This document shows, one piece after another, positions 33,410 through 41,797 of a stretch of DNA of 64,000 bases. Positions within the stretch are counted from its first letter, which is position 1. Each line of letters begins with the position of its first letter. The DNA lies in the NCBI RefSeq assembly GCF_002080455.1, contig NZ_CP020555.1, positions 3,960,001 through 4,024,000 on the forward strand, given 5' to 3'. Both the position numbers and the translations under genes were made by a program. This DNA comes from Streptomyces sp. Sge12. Lineage in GTDB: Bacteria > Actinomycetota > Actinomycetes > Streptomycetales > Streptomycetaceae. The notes beneath the pieces were generated by a model that saw only the letters and a program-made list of their open reading frames with translations, ran no database searches and was not told the origin of the DNA.

Positions 33410-33909
33410 CCGCCGACGCCGGAATGACCCGCCTGGAGGCGGAACTGGCCGCGCTGGCCGGCTCCGTCCCGGACCCGGAGCTGCCCGTGCTGACGCTCGG
33501 CGAGCTCGGCGTGGTGCGCGGGGTGCGGATGCACGAGGACGGCCACGCCGAGGTCACCCTCACCCCGACCTACACCGGCTGCCCGGCCATCGAGGCCATG
33601 TCCGCCGACATCGAACGGGCCCTGACCGGCCACGGCATCCCCGAGGTGCGGGTGACCACGGTGCTCGCCCCGGCCTGGTCGACCGACGACATCAGCGCCG
33701 AGGGCCGCCGCAAGCTCGCCGAGTTCGGCATCGCCCCGCCCCGCCCGCACGCCGCCGGCGGACCGGTCCCGCTGACCCTGTCGGTCCGGTGCCCGAACTG
33801 CGGATCGACCGACACCGAACTGCTCAGCCGCTTCTCCTCCACCGCATGCAAGGCGCTGCGCCGCTGCACCGCCTGCCGCGAACCGTTCGACCACTTCAAG
33901 GAGCTGTAG
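33403..33909 (+). CDS. paaD: Phenylacetate degradation protein PaaD (MIP18/DUF59 type with zinc ribbon)
   Basis: Accessory protein needed for epoxidase function, probably in Fe-S cluster delivery to PaaE. Seen: 168 aa; N-terminal MIP18 fold with VPDPELPVLTLGELGVVRGV and PTYTGCPAIEAM; C-terminal zinc ribbon CPNCGSTDTELLSRF...CKALRRCTACREPFDHFKEL. The ATG at 33403 overlaps the paaC stop; the next codon is a GTG that forms GTGA and is an alternative start. Confidence 0.92.
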   Translation: MVTADAGMTRLEAELAALAGSVPDPELPVLTLGELGVVRGVRMHEDGHAEVTLTPTYTGCPAIEAMSADIERALTGHGIPEVRVTTVLAPAWSTDDISAEGRRKLAEFGIAPPRPHAAGGPVPLTLSVRCPNCGSTDTELLSRFSSTACKALRRCTACREPFDHFKEL

Positions 33910-35013
33910 ATGGCCGCCCCCCGCCACGGCGCGTTCCACCCGCTGACGGTGGCGGCAGTCGACCGGCTCACCGACGACTCGGTGGCACTGACCCTGCGCG
34001 TTCCCGAGGAGCTGCGCGAGGACTACCGGCACGCCCCCGGCCAGCACCTGACGCTGCGCCGCAGCGCCCCCGAGGGCGGTGCGGAGGTCCGCCGCACCTA
34101 CTCGATCTGCTCCCCGGCACCGTCCGCGGACGGCCCGGGCCCGGCGTGGCTGCGGGTCGGGGTGCGCCTGGTGGAGGGCGGCGAGTTCTCCACCTTCGCG
34201 CACAAGGAGATCGTCGCGGGGGACGTGCTGGACGTCATGGTCCCGGCCGGGCGCTTCGTGCTGGACCCCGTCGCCGCCCCGGCCTCGGCGCACTATGCGG
34301 CGATCGTCGGCGGCAGCGGCATCACGCCGGTGCTGTCGATCGCCGCGAGCCTGCTGGCCGCCCGGCCCGACGCCCGTTTCTGCCTGGTGCGCAGCGACCG
34401 GACGGCGGCCTCGACGATGTTCCTGGAGGAGGTCGCCGACCTCAAGGACCGGTACCCGGCACGGTTCCAGCTGGTGACGGTGCTGTCCCGGGAGGAGCAG
34501 GAGTCCGGGCTGCCGTCCGGACGGCTGGACGAGGAGCGGCTGGCGGCCCTGCTGCCCGCGCTGCTCCCGGTGGCCGAGGTGACGGGCTGGTTCCTGTGCG
34601 GCCCGTACGGCCTGGTGCAGGGCGCGGAGAAGACCCTGGGCGCGCTCGGCGTCCCCCGCACCCGGGTGCACGAGGAGATCTTCCACGTCGAGGACACCGC
34701 GCCGGCGGTCCGCGCCGTCACCGGTGCGGCGCCCGCGCACGGGCGGGTGACCGCACGGCTCGACGGCCGTTCGGGCACCTGGCCGGTCCAGGACGGCGAG
34801 TCCCTGCTGGACGCCGTGCTGCGCAACCGCGCGGATGCCCCGTACGCCTGCAAGGGCGGGGTCTGCGGCACCTGCCGGGCGTTCGTGGTCTCGGGCGAGG
34901 TCCGCATGGAGCGGAACTTCGCGCTGGAGGCCGAGGAGACGGAGGCCGGATTCGTGCTGGCCTGCCAGTCGCACCCGGTCACGGAGGAAGTGGAGATCGA
35001 CTTCGACCGCTGA
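33910..35013 (+). CDS. paaE: Phenylacetyl-CoA epoxidase reductase PaaE
   Basis: NADPH:flavin/2Fe-2S reductase feeding electrons to PaaA. Seen: 367 aa; FAD domain with RRTYSICSPAP and GEFSTFAHKEI, NAD domain with AIVGGSGITPVLSI and WFLCGPYGLV, C-terminal plant-type 2Fe-2S ferredoxin with cysteines at about 314, 319, 322 and 352 (CKGGVCGTC...C). The ATG directly follows the paaD stop. Last gene of the operon; a strong terminator begins 21 bp after its stop. Confidence 0.95.
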   Translation: MAAPRHGAFHPLTVAAVDRLTDDSVALTLRVPEELREDYRHAPGQHLTLRRSAPEGGAEVRRTYSICSPAPSADGPGPAWLRVGVRLVEGGEFSTFAHKEIVAGDVLDVMVPAGRFVLDPVAAPASAHYAAIVGGSGITPVLSIAASLLAARPDARFCLVRSDRTAASTMFLEEVADLKDRYPARFQLVTVLSREEQESGLPSGRLDEERLAALLPALLPVAEVTGWFLCGPYGLVQGAEKTLGALGVPRTRVHEEIFHVEDTAPAVRAVTGAAPAHGRVTARLDGRSGTWPVQDGESLLDAVLRNRADAPYACKGGVCGTCRAFVVSGEVRMERNFALEAEETEAGFVLACQSHPVTEEVEIDFDR

Positions 35014-35034
35014 GCGGGACGGCGTCCCTGCGGT

Positions 35035-35070
35035 CAGGCCCCTGTCCCCCGACAGGGGCCTGTCCATTTT
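35035..35070 (+). terminator. Terminator after paaE
   Basis: Perfect 12-bp stem CAGGCCCCTGTC (35035-35046) with 35051-35062, CCCC loop, followed by TCCATTTT. Confidence 0.85.
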
Positions 35071-35071
35071 C

Positions 35072-35119
35072 AAGAACCTGTTCTATCTTGACGCACCGTC
35101 AGACGCGACACCGTCAGAC
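35072..35119. promoter_or_regulatory. Palindrome and direct repeats upstream of the acyl-CoA dehydrogenase gene
   Basis: AGAAC-CT-GTTCT (35073-35084) within AAGAACCTGTTCTA fits the AACnnGTT core of KstR-type TetR operators. Two direct copies of CACCGTCAGAC (starting 35094 and 35109) follow between TTGACG and the start codon. Confidence 0.45.
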
Positions 35120-35142
35120 CCGAACGTGCGGGAGGACAGGCA

Positions 35143-36285
35143 GTGGACTTCACCTTCACCGAGGAGCAGCAGGCAGCCGTCGAGGCGGCCCGGGCCGTCT
35201 TCGCGGACGTCGCGGCCGACGGCGTGCCCAGCCCCGCGCTGACCCCGGGAGCCGTCGCCGACGACTTCGACCGCCCGCTGTGGGGCAGGCTCGCCGCCTC
35301 GGACCTGCTGGGCCTGGTCCTCGCCGAGGAGCACGGGGGAGCGGGCCTGGACGCGATAGCCCTGTGCCTGGTGCTCCGCGAGGCCGCCAGGGTGCTGGCG
35401 CGGGTCCCGCTGCTGGAGCACTGCGCCACCGCCATGGCCGTACAGGCCCACGGCAGCCCCGAACTGGCGGCCGCCCTGCTGCCCGGCGCCGGGCGCGGCA
35501 CGCTCGTGCTCACCGCCGCCGCCCACGGGCGCTCCGGCCACGACCCGGCCGAACTGGCTGTCGTGGCCCGCCGCGACGGCGACGCGTGGATCCTGGAGGG
35601 CACCCAGACCGCCGTCCCCTGGGCGCACGGCGCGGACTGGATCGCCGTACCCGCCCACACGGGCGAGGGCGAGGCCGTCCTCGCGCTCGTACCGCGCACC
35701 GCCGAGGGCCTCGCCCTCGCCGAACAGGTCTCCACCAGCGGGGAACGCCTCGCCGAACTCGCCCTCGACGGCGTACGGGTGGCCGCGACGCACCTCATCG
35801 AGACCCCGGGGGCCTGGGAGCGGCTCCGCCAGCTCCTCGCCACCGGGACCTGCGCGCTGGCCCTCGGACTCGGCGAGAACGTCCTCACCATGACCAGTCA
35901 GTACACCGCCAAGCGCGAGCAGTTCGGCTTCCCGGTGGCCACGTTCCAGGCCGTCGCCGTCCAGGCCGCCGACCGGTACATCGACCTGCGCGCCATGGAG
36001 GTCACCCTGTGGCAGGCCGCCTGGCGGCTCGACGCCGCGACCGGTGGCGCCGGCGGTCCCCTGCCGAGCTCCGGTGATGTCGCGGTCGCCAAGATCTGGG
36101 CCTCGGAGGGCGTGCGCCGGGTCGTGCAGACCGCACAGCACCTGCACGGCGGTTTCGGCGCCGACACCGATTACCCGCTGCACCGCTACCACGCCTGGGC
36201 CAAGCAGCTGGAGCTCCAGCTGGGCCCGGCCGCCGCGCACGAGGAGGCCCTGGGCGACCTGCTGGCCGCCCACCCCCTCGCCTGA
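35143..36285 (+). CDS. Acyl-CoA dehydrogenase
   Basis: FAD-dependent acyl-CoA dehydrogenase. Seen: 380 aa from a GTG at 35143 with GGGAGGA seven bases upstream; N-terminal helical domain beginning DFTFTEEQQAAVEAARAVF, middle beta domain with TQTAVPWAHGADWIAVPA, C-terminal domain with SQYTAKREQFGFPVATFQAVA and VQTAQHLHGGFGADTDYPLHRY. The usual catalytic Glu position in the C-terminal part is not obvious, as in FadE-type and steroid-related subgroups. It has its own promoter region after the paaE terminator. Substrate unknown. Confidence 0.88.
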   Translation: MDFTFTEEQQAAVEAARAVFADVAADGVPSPALTPGAVADDFDRPLWGRLAASDLLGLVLAEEHGGAGLDAIALCLVLREAARVLARVPLLEHCATAMAVQAHGSPELAAALLPGAGRGTLVLTAAAHGRSGHDPAELAVVARRDGDAWILEGTQTAVPWAHGADWIAVPAHTGEGEAVLALVPRTAEGLALAEQVSTSGERLAELALDGVRVAATHLIETPGAWERLRQLLATGTCALALGLGENVLTMTSQYTAKREQFGFPVATFQAVAVQAADRYIDLRAMEVTLWQAAWRLDAATGGAGGPLPSSGDVAVAKIWASEGVRRVVQTAQHLHGGFGADTDYPLHRYHAWAKQLELQLGPAAAHEEALGDLLAAHPLA

Positions 36286-36307
36286 CGTCCAGGGCGGAAG
36301 AGACGGC

Positions 36308-36652
36308 CTAGAGAACGAAGGCCGGGTTCCCGTTGTCCGTCACCATCGGGCGCCCGGCACCGTCCCAGGCCTGCATCCCGCCGTCGACGTTCACGGCGTC
36401 GATCTCCTGGCGCACCAGGTACTGGGTGACCTGCGCGGAACGCCCGCCGACCCGGCACATCACATACACCCGGCGGCCGTCCTCGACAGCTTCGGTCAGC
36501 TCACCGAAGCGGGCCACGAAGTCGCTCATCGGGATGTGCAGGGCACCCTCGACGTGGCCGGCCGCCCATTCGTCGTCCTCACGGACGTCGAGGACAAAGC
36601 CTTCGGAGGGCACCGCGGCGGCGTCCACCGAGGGAAGCGGTCCGAAGTTCAT
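36308..36652 (-). CDS. Single-domain rhodanese-like sulfurtransferase
   Basis: Cytoplasmic protein with the rhodanese fold, likely a sulfur carrier or thiosulfate:acceptor sulfurtransferase. Seen: 114 aa; VLDVREDDEWAAGHVEGALHIP, catalytic Cys66 in VMCRVGGRSAQVT, and GGMQAWDGAGRP. Convergent with the acyl-CoA dehydrogenase gene (22 bp between stops). Confidence 0.9.
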   Translation of the reverse strand: MNFGPLPSVDAAAVPSEGFVLDVREDDEWAAGHVEGALHIPMSDFVARFGELTEAVEDGRRVYVMCRVGGRSAQVTQYLVRQEIDAVNVDGGMQAWDGAGRPMVTDNGNPAFVL

Positions 36653-36721
36653 AGCTGTCGCCTTCTCTCTTCACGGATCTGCTGACAACCTATCCGACCA
36701 CCCGGTACGGGCAGACCGGGC

Positions 36722-37597
36722 TCACTCGGCGGCGAGCGCCTCGGCCAGCTCCGCCTCGCGCTCGGACACCTGCGCGAGCAGCTGCTCCGCGATCTCCTCC
36801 AGCAGCCGGTCGGGGTCCTCGGGCGCCATCCGCAGCATCGACCCGATCGCGCTCTCCTCCAGCTCCGACGCGACGAGCGACAACAGCTCCTTGCGGCGGG
36901 CCAGCCACTCCAGCCGCGCGTACAGCTCCTCGCTCTCGCCCGGCGCCGTGGCCTCGGGCGCCGGTCCGGCCGCCCACTCCTCGGCCAGCTCGCGCAGCAG
37001 CCGCTCGTCACCCCGCCCGTAGGCCGCGTTGACCCGCGCGATGAAGGCGTCGCGCCGCTCGCGCTCGGCCTCCTCCTGGGCGAGGTCGGGGTGGGCCTGC
37101 CGGACCAGCTCGCGGTAGAGGCGCCGCACCTCCTCCGAGGGCCGCACGCGCTCCGGCGGCCGCACGGGCCGGTCGGTCAGCATCGCGGAGGCGTCGTCGG
37201 AGATCCCGTCCGAGCCCAGCCAGTCGTGGAACAGCTCCTCCACCCCGGGCATCGGCATGACCAGCGCGCGCGCTTCCTTCGCCCGCCGCAGATCGTCGGG
37301 ATCGCCGCTGCGGGACGCCTTCGCCTCGGCGATCAGCGCATCCAGCTCGTCGAGCCTCGTGTACATGGGGCCGAGCTTCTGGTGGTGCAGGCGGGAGAAG
37401 TTCTCCACCTCGACCCGGAAGGTCTCCACCGCGATCTCGAACTCGATCAGCGCCTGCTCGGCGGCTCGTACGGCCCGCTCCAGGCGCGCCTCGGGGCGCT
37501 CCTCGGTGTGCTCCTCCGTGCGCTCCCCGCCGGTGACGGAGGAGTCACCGGAATCACCGGGGACTGTCTGCTCAGGCTGCTCGGTCTGCTCGCTCAC
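36722..37597 (-). CDS. Acidic J-domain-like (HPD motif) protein
   Basis: Possible DnaK cochaperone. Seen: 291 aa; acidic disordered start, a predicted coiled coil at about 38-112 (LERAVRAAEQALIEFEIAVE), a J-domain-like segment at 154-196 with EEVRRLYRELVRQAHPDLAQ, HPD at 169-171, then a Glu/Leu-rich helical C-terminus. The J domain lacks the classical first helix (YxxLGV), so it is degenerate or atypical. Co-directional with the rhodanese gene 70 bp downstream. Function unknown. Confidence 0.75.
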   Translation of the reverse strand: MSEQTEQPEQTVPGDSGDSSVTGGERTEEHTEERPEARLERAVRAAEQALIEFEIAVETFRVEVENFSRLHHQKLGPMYTRLDELDALIAEAKASRSGDPDDLRRAKEARALVMPMPGVEELFHDWLGSDGISDDASAMLTDRPVRPPERVRPSEEVRRLYRELVRQAHPDLAQEEAERERRDAFIARVNAAYGRGDERLLRELAEEWAAGPAPEATAPGESEELYARLEWLARRKELLSLVASELEESAIGSMLRMAPEDPDRLLEEIAEQLLAQVSEREAELAEALAAE

Positions 37598-37621
37598 CCG
37601 GCCAGCCTACGGCCCGTCCGC

Positions 37622-37653
37622 GCGGGCGGTGTTTCACGTGAAACACCGCCCGC
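37622..37653. other. parS: parS centromere site 2 within a 32-bp perfect palindrome
   Basis: Exact GTTTCACGTGAAAC (37631-37644) at the centre of a perfect 32-bp palindrome extended by GCGGGCGGT and its complement. It lies between the DUF2252 gene stop and the J-domain-like gene start, so the extended hairpin may also terminate transcription. Confidence 0.93.
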
Positions 37654-37732
37654 CGCGACACGGCCCACAGCCGCTGCGGCACGGCCGGCAGGACCCTGGC
37701 AGGACCCCGGTCGGACGCTGGCCAGACCCCGG

Positions 37733-39133
37733 TCAGACCCCCGTCTCCGCCGCGATCCGGCCGCTCCGCACGGCCGCCACCAGGTCCGCGTGATCGGCCT
37801 CGGTGCGGTCGGCGTAGGCCACGGCGAAGGCCGCCATCGCCACGTCCAGCTCGTCGTTCTTGCCGCAGTACCCGGCCAGCAGCCGCGGGTCGACGCTGTG
37901 CGCGTGCGCCCGGGCCAGCAGGGCTCCGGTCATGCGCCCGTAGTCGTCGATCTGGTTCGCGGCCAGCGCCGCCGGATCCACGCTGCCCTTGCGGTTGCGG
38001 AACTGCCGCACCTGGAAGGGGCGGCCCTCCACCGTGGTCCAGCCGAGCATGATGTCGGAGACCACCTGCATCCGCTTCTGCCCGGCCACCACCCGGCGGC
38101 CCTCGTGCTCCTCGGGCTCGGAGACGAAGCCCAGCCCGGACAGGTGCGGCAGCAGCACCGAGGGGCGGGCCTCCTTGACCTGGAGGACCAGCGGTTCGCC
38201 CCGGTGGTCCACCAGCAGGACCACGTACGAGCGCGTGCCCACGCTCCCGGTGCCCACCACGCGGAAGGCCACGTCCTGGATCGCGTACCGGGCCAGCAGC
38301 GGCAGCCGGTCGCCCTGGAGCGTGTGGAGGTAGGGGCCCAGCGAGGCCGCCACGGCCGCGGCCTCCGCGTCCCCGACCCGGCGCAGCACGGGCAGTGCGT
38401 CGACGAAGCGGCGGCCGCCGTCCGGCCCTATCACCGTGGACTTGGCGGCGAACCGGGCGGAGGTGTTGTTGCGGGCCTTCTCGGAGACCCGCTCCAGCGT
38501 GCCCAGCAGATCGCGGGCGTCGGCGTGCGAGACCAGTTCCTCGTCGGCGATGGCGTTCCACGCGTCGAGAGCGGGCAGCTTCGCCAGGAGCCGCAGGGTG
38601 CGCCGGTAGGCGCCCACCGAGTCCAGGGCGGCCGCCCGGCAGGTGTCCTCGTCGGCGCCCGCCACCCGGCCGGCCAGCACCAGCGAGGCCGCCAGCCGCT
38701 TCACGTCCCACTCCCACGGGCCGAACACGGTCTCGTCGAAGTCGTTGAGGTCGATGACGAGCCGCCCGCGCGCGTCCCCGTACAGACCGAAGTTCGCCGC
38801 GTGCGCGTCGCCGCAGATCTGCGCGCCGACCCCGGTCACCGGACCACCGGACAGGTCGTGGGCCATCAGCCCGGCCGCCCCGCGCAGGAACGCGAAGGGG
38901 TTCGCGGCCATCCGGCCCACTCTTATCGGGGTGAGCTCGGCGACCCGCCCGGCGTTGGACTCCTCCACCGCGCGCACCGCGTCCGGCCGGTCGGCCGGCG
39001 CCGTGAAGGCGGCGTGCGCCGTCCTCGGCAGGCGGGCGCGCAGCGCCTTGCCCGCCTCCTTCGGGGAGTCGGTCTCCACTCTCGGCGCGAACCCCGCCAC
39101 GTCCGGAATCCGCTGACCCGCTACCGCCGTCAT
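37733..39133 (-). CDS. DUF2252 family protein
   Basis: Protein of a kinase-like fold family of unknown activity. Seen: 466 aa; PIRVGRMAANPFAFLRGAA, ICGDAHAANFGLYGDARGRL and DLNDFDETVFGPWEWDVKRL (aspartates and Asn resembling an ATP/metal site of aminoglycoside-kinase-like proteins), LLVDHRGEPLVLQVKEA. The ATG at 39133 is preferred; a GTG at 39148 would add five residues. It is downstream of nothing obvious on the same strand and precedes parS 2. Function not known. Confidence 0.85.
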   Translation of the reverse strand: MTAVAGQRIPDVAGFAPRVETDSPKEAGKALRARLPRTAHAAFTAPADRPDAVRAVEESNAGRVAELTPIRVGRMAANPFAFLRGAAGLMAHDLSGGPVTGVGAQICGDAHAANFGLYGDARGRLVIDLNDFDETVFGPWEWDVKRLAASLVLAGRVAGADEDTCRAAALDSVGAYRRTLRLLAKLPALDAWNAIADEELVSHADARDLLGTLERVSEKARNNTSARFAAKSTVIGPDGGRRFVDALPVLRRVGDAEAAAVAASLGPYLHTLQGDRLPLLARYAIQDVAFRVVGTGSVGTRSYVVLLVDHRGEPLVLQVKEARPSVLLPHLSGLGFVSEPEEHEGRRVVAGQKRMQVVSDIMLGWTTVEGRPFQVRQFRNRKGSVDPAALAANQIDDYGRMTGALLARAHAHSVDPRLLAGYCGKNDELDVAMAAFAVAYADRTEADHADLVAAVRSGRIAAETGV

Positions 39134-39190
39134 CGACGCCGCCCCCACCCGTTCACTTCATGGATCTCTGTCCGAACGGGCTGACCGTAT

Positions 39191-39850
39191 CTACAGCCCG
39201 GCGTCCCTGGCCAGCAACGCCGCCTGGACCCGGTTCTCGCAGTCCAGCTTCGCCAGGATCCGGCTCACGTACGTCTTCACGGTCGCCTCGCTCATGTGCA
39301 GCCGCCGGCCCGCGTCCGCATTGGACAGACCCTCGCCCAGCAGCGCCAGCACACCGCGCTCACGCTCGCTCAGCTCCGCGACCCGGCGCCGGGCCACCTC
39401 ACCGCGCGCGGCGGCCTTCCCGGACGCGAGCTGGTCCACCACGTGCCGGGTCGCCCCCGGTGAGAGGTAGGCGTCCCCGGCGGCGGCCGCCCGGACCGCA
39501 CCGATCAGCTCGCCCGGAGCGGAGTCCTTCAGCAGGAATCCCGCGCCGCCCTCGCCCAGCGCCCGCAGCACGTTCTCCTTCTCCCCGAAGGTGGTCAGGA
39601 TCAGCGCCCGCACCTCCACCGCGGCCCGCCGCAGTTCCCCCAGCGCGGTCAGCCCGTCCATCACCGGCATCTGGATGTCGAGCAGCATCACGTCGGGCGT
39701 GTGCGAGCGGGCCAAGTCCACCGCCTCCCTGCCGTTGGCCGCCTCCGCGACGACCTCGATGTCCGGCGCCGAGGTCAGGATCATCCTGATCCCGGCCCGG
39801 ATCAGTGGCTCGTCATCGGCGATCACCACTCTGATCACTTCGGCTGTCAC
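39191..39850 (-). CDS. NarL-type response regulator
   Basis: Partner of the histidine kinase encoded just upstream. Seen: 219 aa; receiver with ADDEP and phospho-acceptor Asp58 in VMLLDIQMPVMDG, conserved Lys in GFLLKDSAPGEL, LuxR-type helix-turn-helix LSERERGVLALLGEGLSNAD...TVKTYVSRILAKL. It starts 9 bp after the kinase stop. The inverted repeat CTTTCGTCG/CGACGAAAG (41602-41628) upstream of the kinase gene is a possible binding site for it. Confidence 0.93.
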   Translation of the reverse strand: MTAEVIRVVIADDEPLIRAGIRMILTSAPDIEVVAEAANGREAVDLARSHTPDVMLLDIQMPVMDGLTALGELRRAAVEVRALILTTFGEKENVLRALGEGGAGFLLKDSAPGELIGAVRAAAAGDAYLSPGATRHVVDQLASGKAAARGEVARRRVAELSERERGVLALLGEGLSNADAGRRLHMSEATVKTYVSRILAKLDCENRVQAALLARDAGL

Positions 39851-39859
39851 CCCGCGCTC

Positions 39860-41560
39860 CTACTGCTTGACCTCGTACTCCTGCTTTTCCACGAGCTTGC
39901 CGTCCTGGAAGCAGAACCGGAAGATCCGGTCCGTTCCCAGGGCGCTCGGCTGGTTCTCGGCCAGCAGGGCCAGACAGTCCGAGCCCGCCGGCCTCGGCGG
40001 CCCCTTGCGGGCGGCCCCGGCGGTCATGAAGTTCTCCCCGGTCGGCAGCCGGTCGCGGACGGACTGCTCCGAGTCGCCCACGTGCACGGCGTCGAACTCG
40101 TCCCGGTCGATCATCGCGTCGCTCGCCGAGTCCAGCAGCAGCACCACTCCGGCGCCGAACACGATCACCAGCAGCACCACCGCGGCGAACGCGATCCCGC
40201 AGCCCATCGCGACACCGCCGGAGCGGCTGGGCATGCGGACGGCCAGCTCCCGGTCCACCGCCTCCCAGTCCATCGGCTGCTCGCCGCCGCGTCCCGGCAG
40301 CGGGCCGCGTGCGTACGCCTGCGTCTGCTGCCCGAAGTCGTCGGCCACGTCCACCACGCCGGCCGGCTCCGCCCCGTACGGCAGGACCCCGGCCACCCGG
40401 AACCCACCGGCGTCGGCGGGGCCCGCGTGCACCATCCCGCCGACCAGCCGGGCCCGCTCGCGCAGTCCCGTCAGGCCCTGCCCGCCCGAGACCACCCCGT
40501 CGGCCGACGGGCCGGGCGACGGCCCGTTGGCGATCTCCACCACCAGCGAGTCGTCCTCGAACCGCAGCTCCACCGTGATCGGCGCCCCCGGAGCGTGCTT
40601 GTACGCGTTCGTCAGGGCCTCCTGCACGATCCGGTACGCGGCGTGGTCGCACGCCGCGACCAGCGGCCTGGGCCGGCCCGACGCGGTCAGCCGTACGTCG
40701 GTGCCCGAGCCCCGCGCCGCCTCCACGAGCCCCGCGATGCCGGCCACCCCGCGCGCCGCGGGCTGGGCCTCCTCCACCGGAGGGGGCGCCTCGACCCCGT
40801 CGCGCAGGATGCCGACGACCTCGCGCAGCTCGTGCATCGCGGCCACCGATGCCTGCCGCAGCACCCCCACCGCCTCGCGCTGGCGGTCGGTGAGCTGCGG
40901 ATCCACCTCCAGTGCCCCGGTGTGCACGGAGATCAGGGCCAGCTGGTGCCCCAGGCTGTCGTGCATGTCCTGGGCGATGCGCTGGCGCTCGCGCAGCCTC
41001 GCCTGCCCGGCGACCATGGCCCGCTCGCGCAGCAGTTGGCCGTTGCGCTCCTGGAGCGCCCGCAGCAGGGTGCGGCGCTGCGACCAGTACCGGCTGGCCA
41101 AACCCGGCATCACGGTCGTCGCCAGGAACATCAGCGTGGAGAACACGATCACGAGCAGGGGCTGCATCTGCGACCGCTGGTCCACGACGCTGCAGCCGAT
41201 CGCCGCCACGAAGGCCAGCGTGAAGGCGGCCAGCGCCCGGCCCACCCCGACGATCCGCCGCCCGGCGGACCAGCCGAGCAGGGGCAGGACGAAGAAGGCC
41301 CCGGGCAGGAAGGTGACCACCCCGGAGGCGAGGACGAGCGTGCTCCCCGGAAGCCTGCGGCGCATCAGCGTCACCACCACCGCGGCCACGGCGCCGAACA
41401 GCATGCGCCGTCCGGAGGCTCCGCTGACCTCCTCGACGCCCAGGCCGAGTATGGCCAGTACGCCGCCGAGCGCCAGGTCCCCCGCCAGCATCCGCCGCGT
41501 CCACGGCTCCGGGCCCTTCAGCCAGTCCCAGCCGGCACGCGTCTTCGCCTTCGCATCCAC
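39860..41560 (-). CDS. Sensor histidine kinase with extra C-terminal membrane and extracellular module
   Basis: HisKA_3-type sensor. Seen: 566 aa from a GTG at 41560; four or five N-terminal membrane helices to about residue 153, coiled linker, H-box RIAQDMHDSLGHQLALI with His200, HATPase with EALTNAYKHAPG and the G-box GQGLTGLRERARLVGG. Unusually, after the ATPase domain (to about 395) the protein continues with another membrane helix at 452-477 and an 89-residue tail predicted outside the membrane, with DAVHVGDSEQSVRDRLP, two cysteines (SDCLALL, FRFCF) and YEVKQ at the end, resembling small BamE/OmlA-like lipid-binding folds. Operon with the response regulator. Confidence 0.9.
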   Translation of the reverse strand: MDAKAKTRAGWDWLKGPEPWTRRMLAGDLALGGVLAILGLGVEEVSGASGRRMLFGAVAAVVVTLMRRRLPGSTLVLASGVVTFLPGAFFVLPLLGWSAGRRIVGVGRALAAFTLAFVAAIGCSVVDQRSQMQPLLVIVFSTLMFLATTVMPGLASRYWSQRRTLLRALQERNGQLLRERAMVAGQARLRERQRIAQDMHDSLGHQLALISVHTGALEVDPQLTDRQREAVGVLRQASVAAMHELREVVGILRDGVEAPPPVEEAQPAARGVAGIAGLVEAARGSGTDVRLTASGRPRPLVAACDHAAYRIVQEALTNAYKHAPGAPITVELRFEDDSLVVEIANGPSPGPSADGVVSGGQGLTGLRERARLVGGMVHAGPADAGGFRVAGVLPYGAEPAGVVDVADDFGQQTQAYARGPLPGRGGEQPMDWEAVDRELAVRMPSRSGGVAMGCGIAFAAVVLLVIVFGAGVVLLLDSASDAMIDRDEFDAVHVGDSEQSVRDRLPTGENFMTAGAARKGPPRPAGSDCLALLAENQPSALGTDRIFRFCFQDGKLVEKQEYEVKQ

Positions 41561-41601
41561 CCGCCCGACCCTAGACACCGGCAGCGCGCCCCGGCCGCCC
41601 T

Positions 41602-41628
41602 CTTTCGTCGCGGCCCGCACGACGAAAG
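41602..41628. promoter_or_regulatory. Inverted repeat upstream of the two-component operon
   Basis: CTTTCGTCG (41602-41610) and CGACGAAAG (41620-41628), perfect 9-bp arms with a 9-base spacer, 42 bp upstream of the kinase GTG. A candidate response-regulator site. The rest of 41561-41750 shows nothing else. Confidence 0.45.
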
Positions 41629-41750
41629 TCGGACGGCCACTGCGACATCGGCCACGTACGCGCCGCCGACACCCGTATACGTGTCCTGGATCACTCCTGG
41701 CCGGAAAGCACCGGAAAGAAGGGGGGAGATACGAGGGAGTGGGGAGAAAC

Positions 41751-41792
41751 ACGAAACGGCCGCCACCGCTTTCGCGATGACGACCGTTTCGT
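41751..41792 (-). terminator. Terminator after tRNA-Leu
   Basis: 9-bp stem ACGAAACGG/CCGTTTCGT (41751-41759 with 41784-41792), read on the minus strand, followed by GTTTCTCC, five bases after the tRNA 3' end. Confidence 0.6.
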
Positions 41793-41797
41793 CGATG

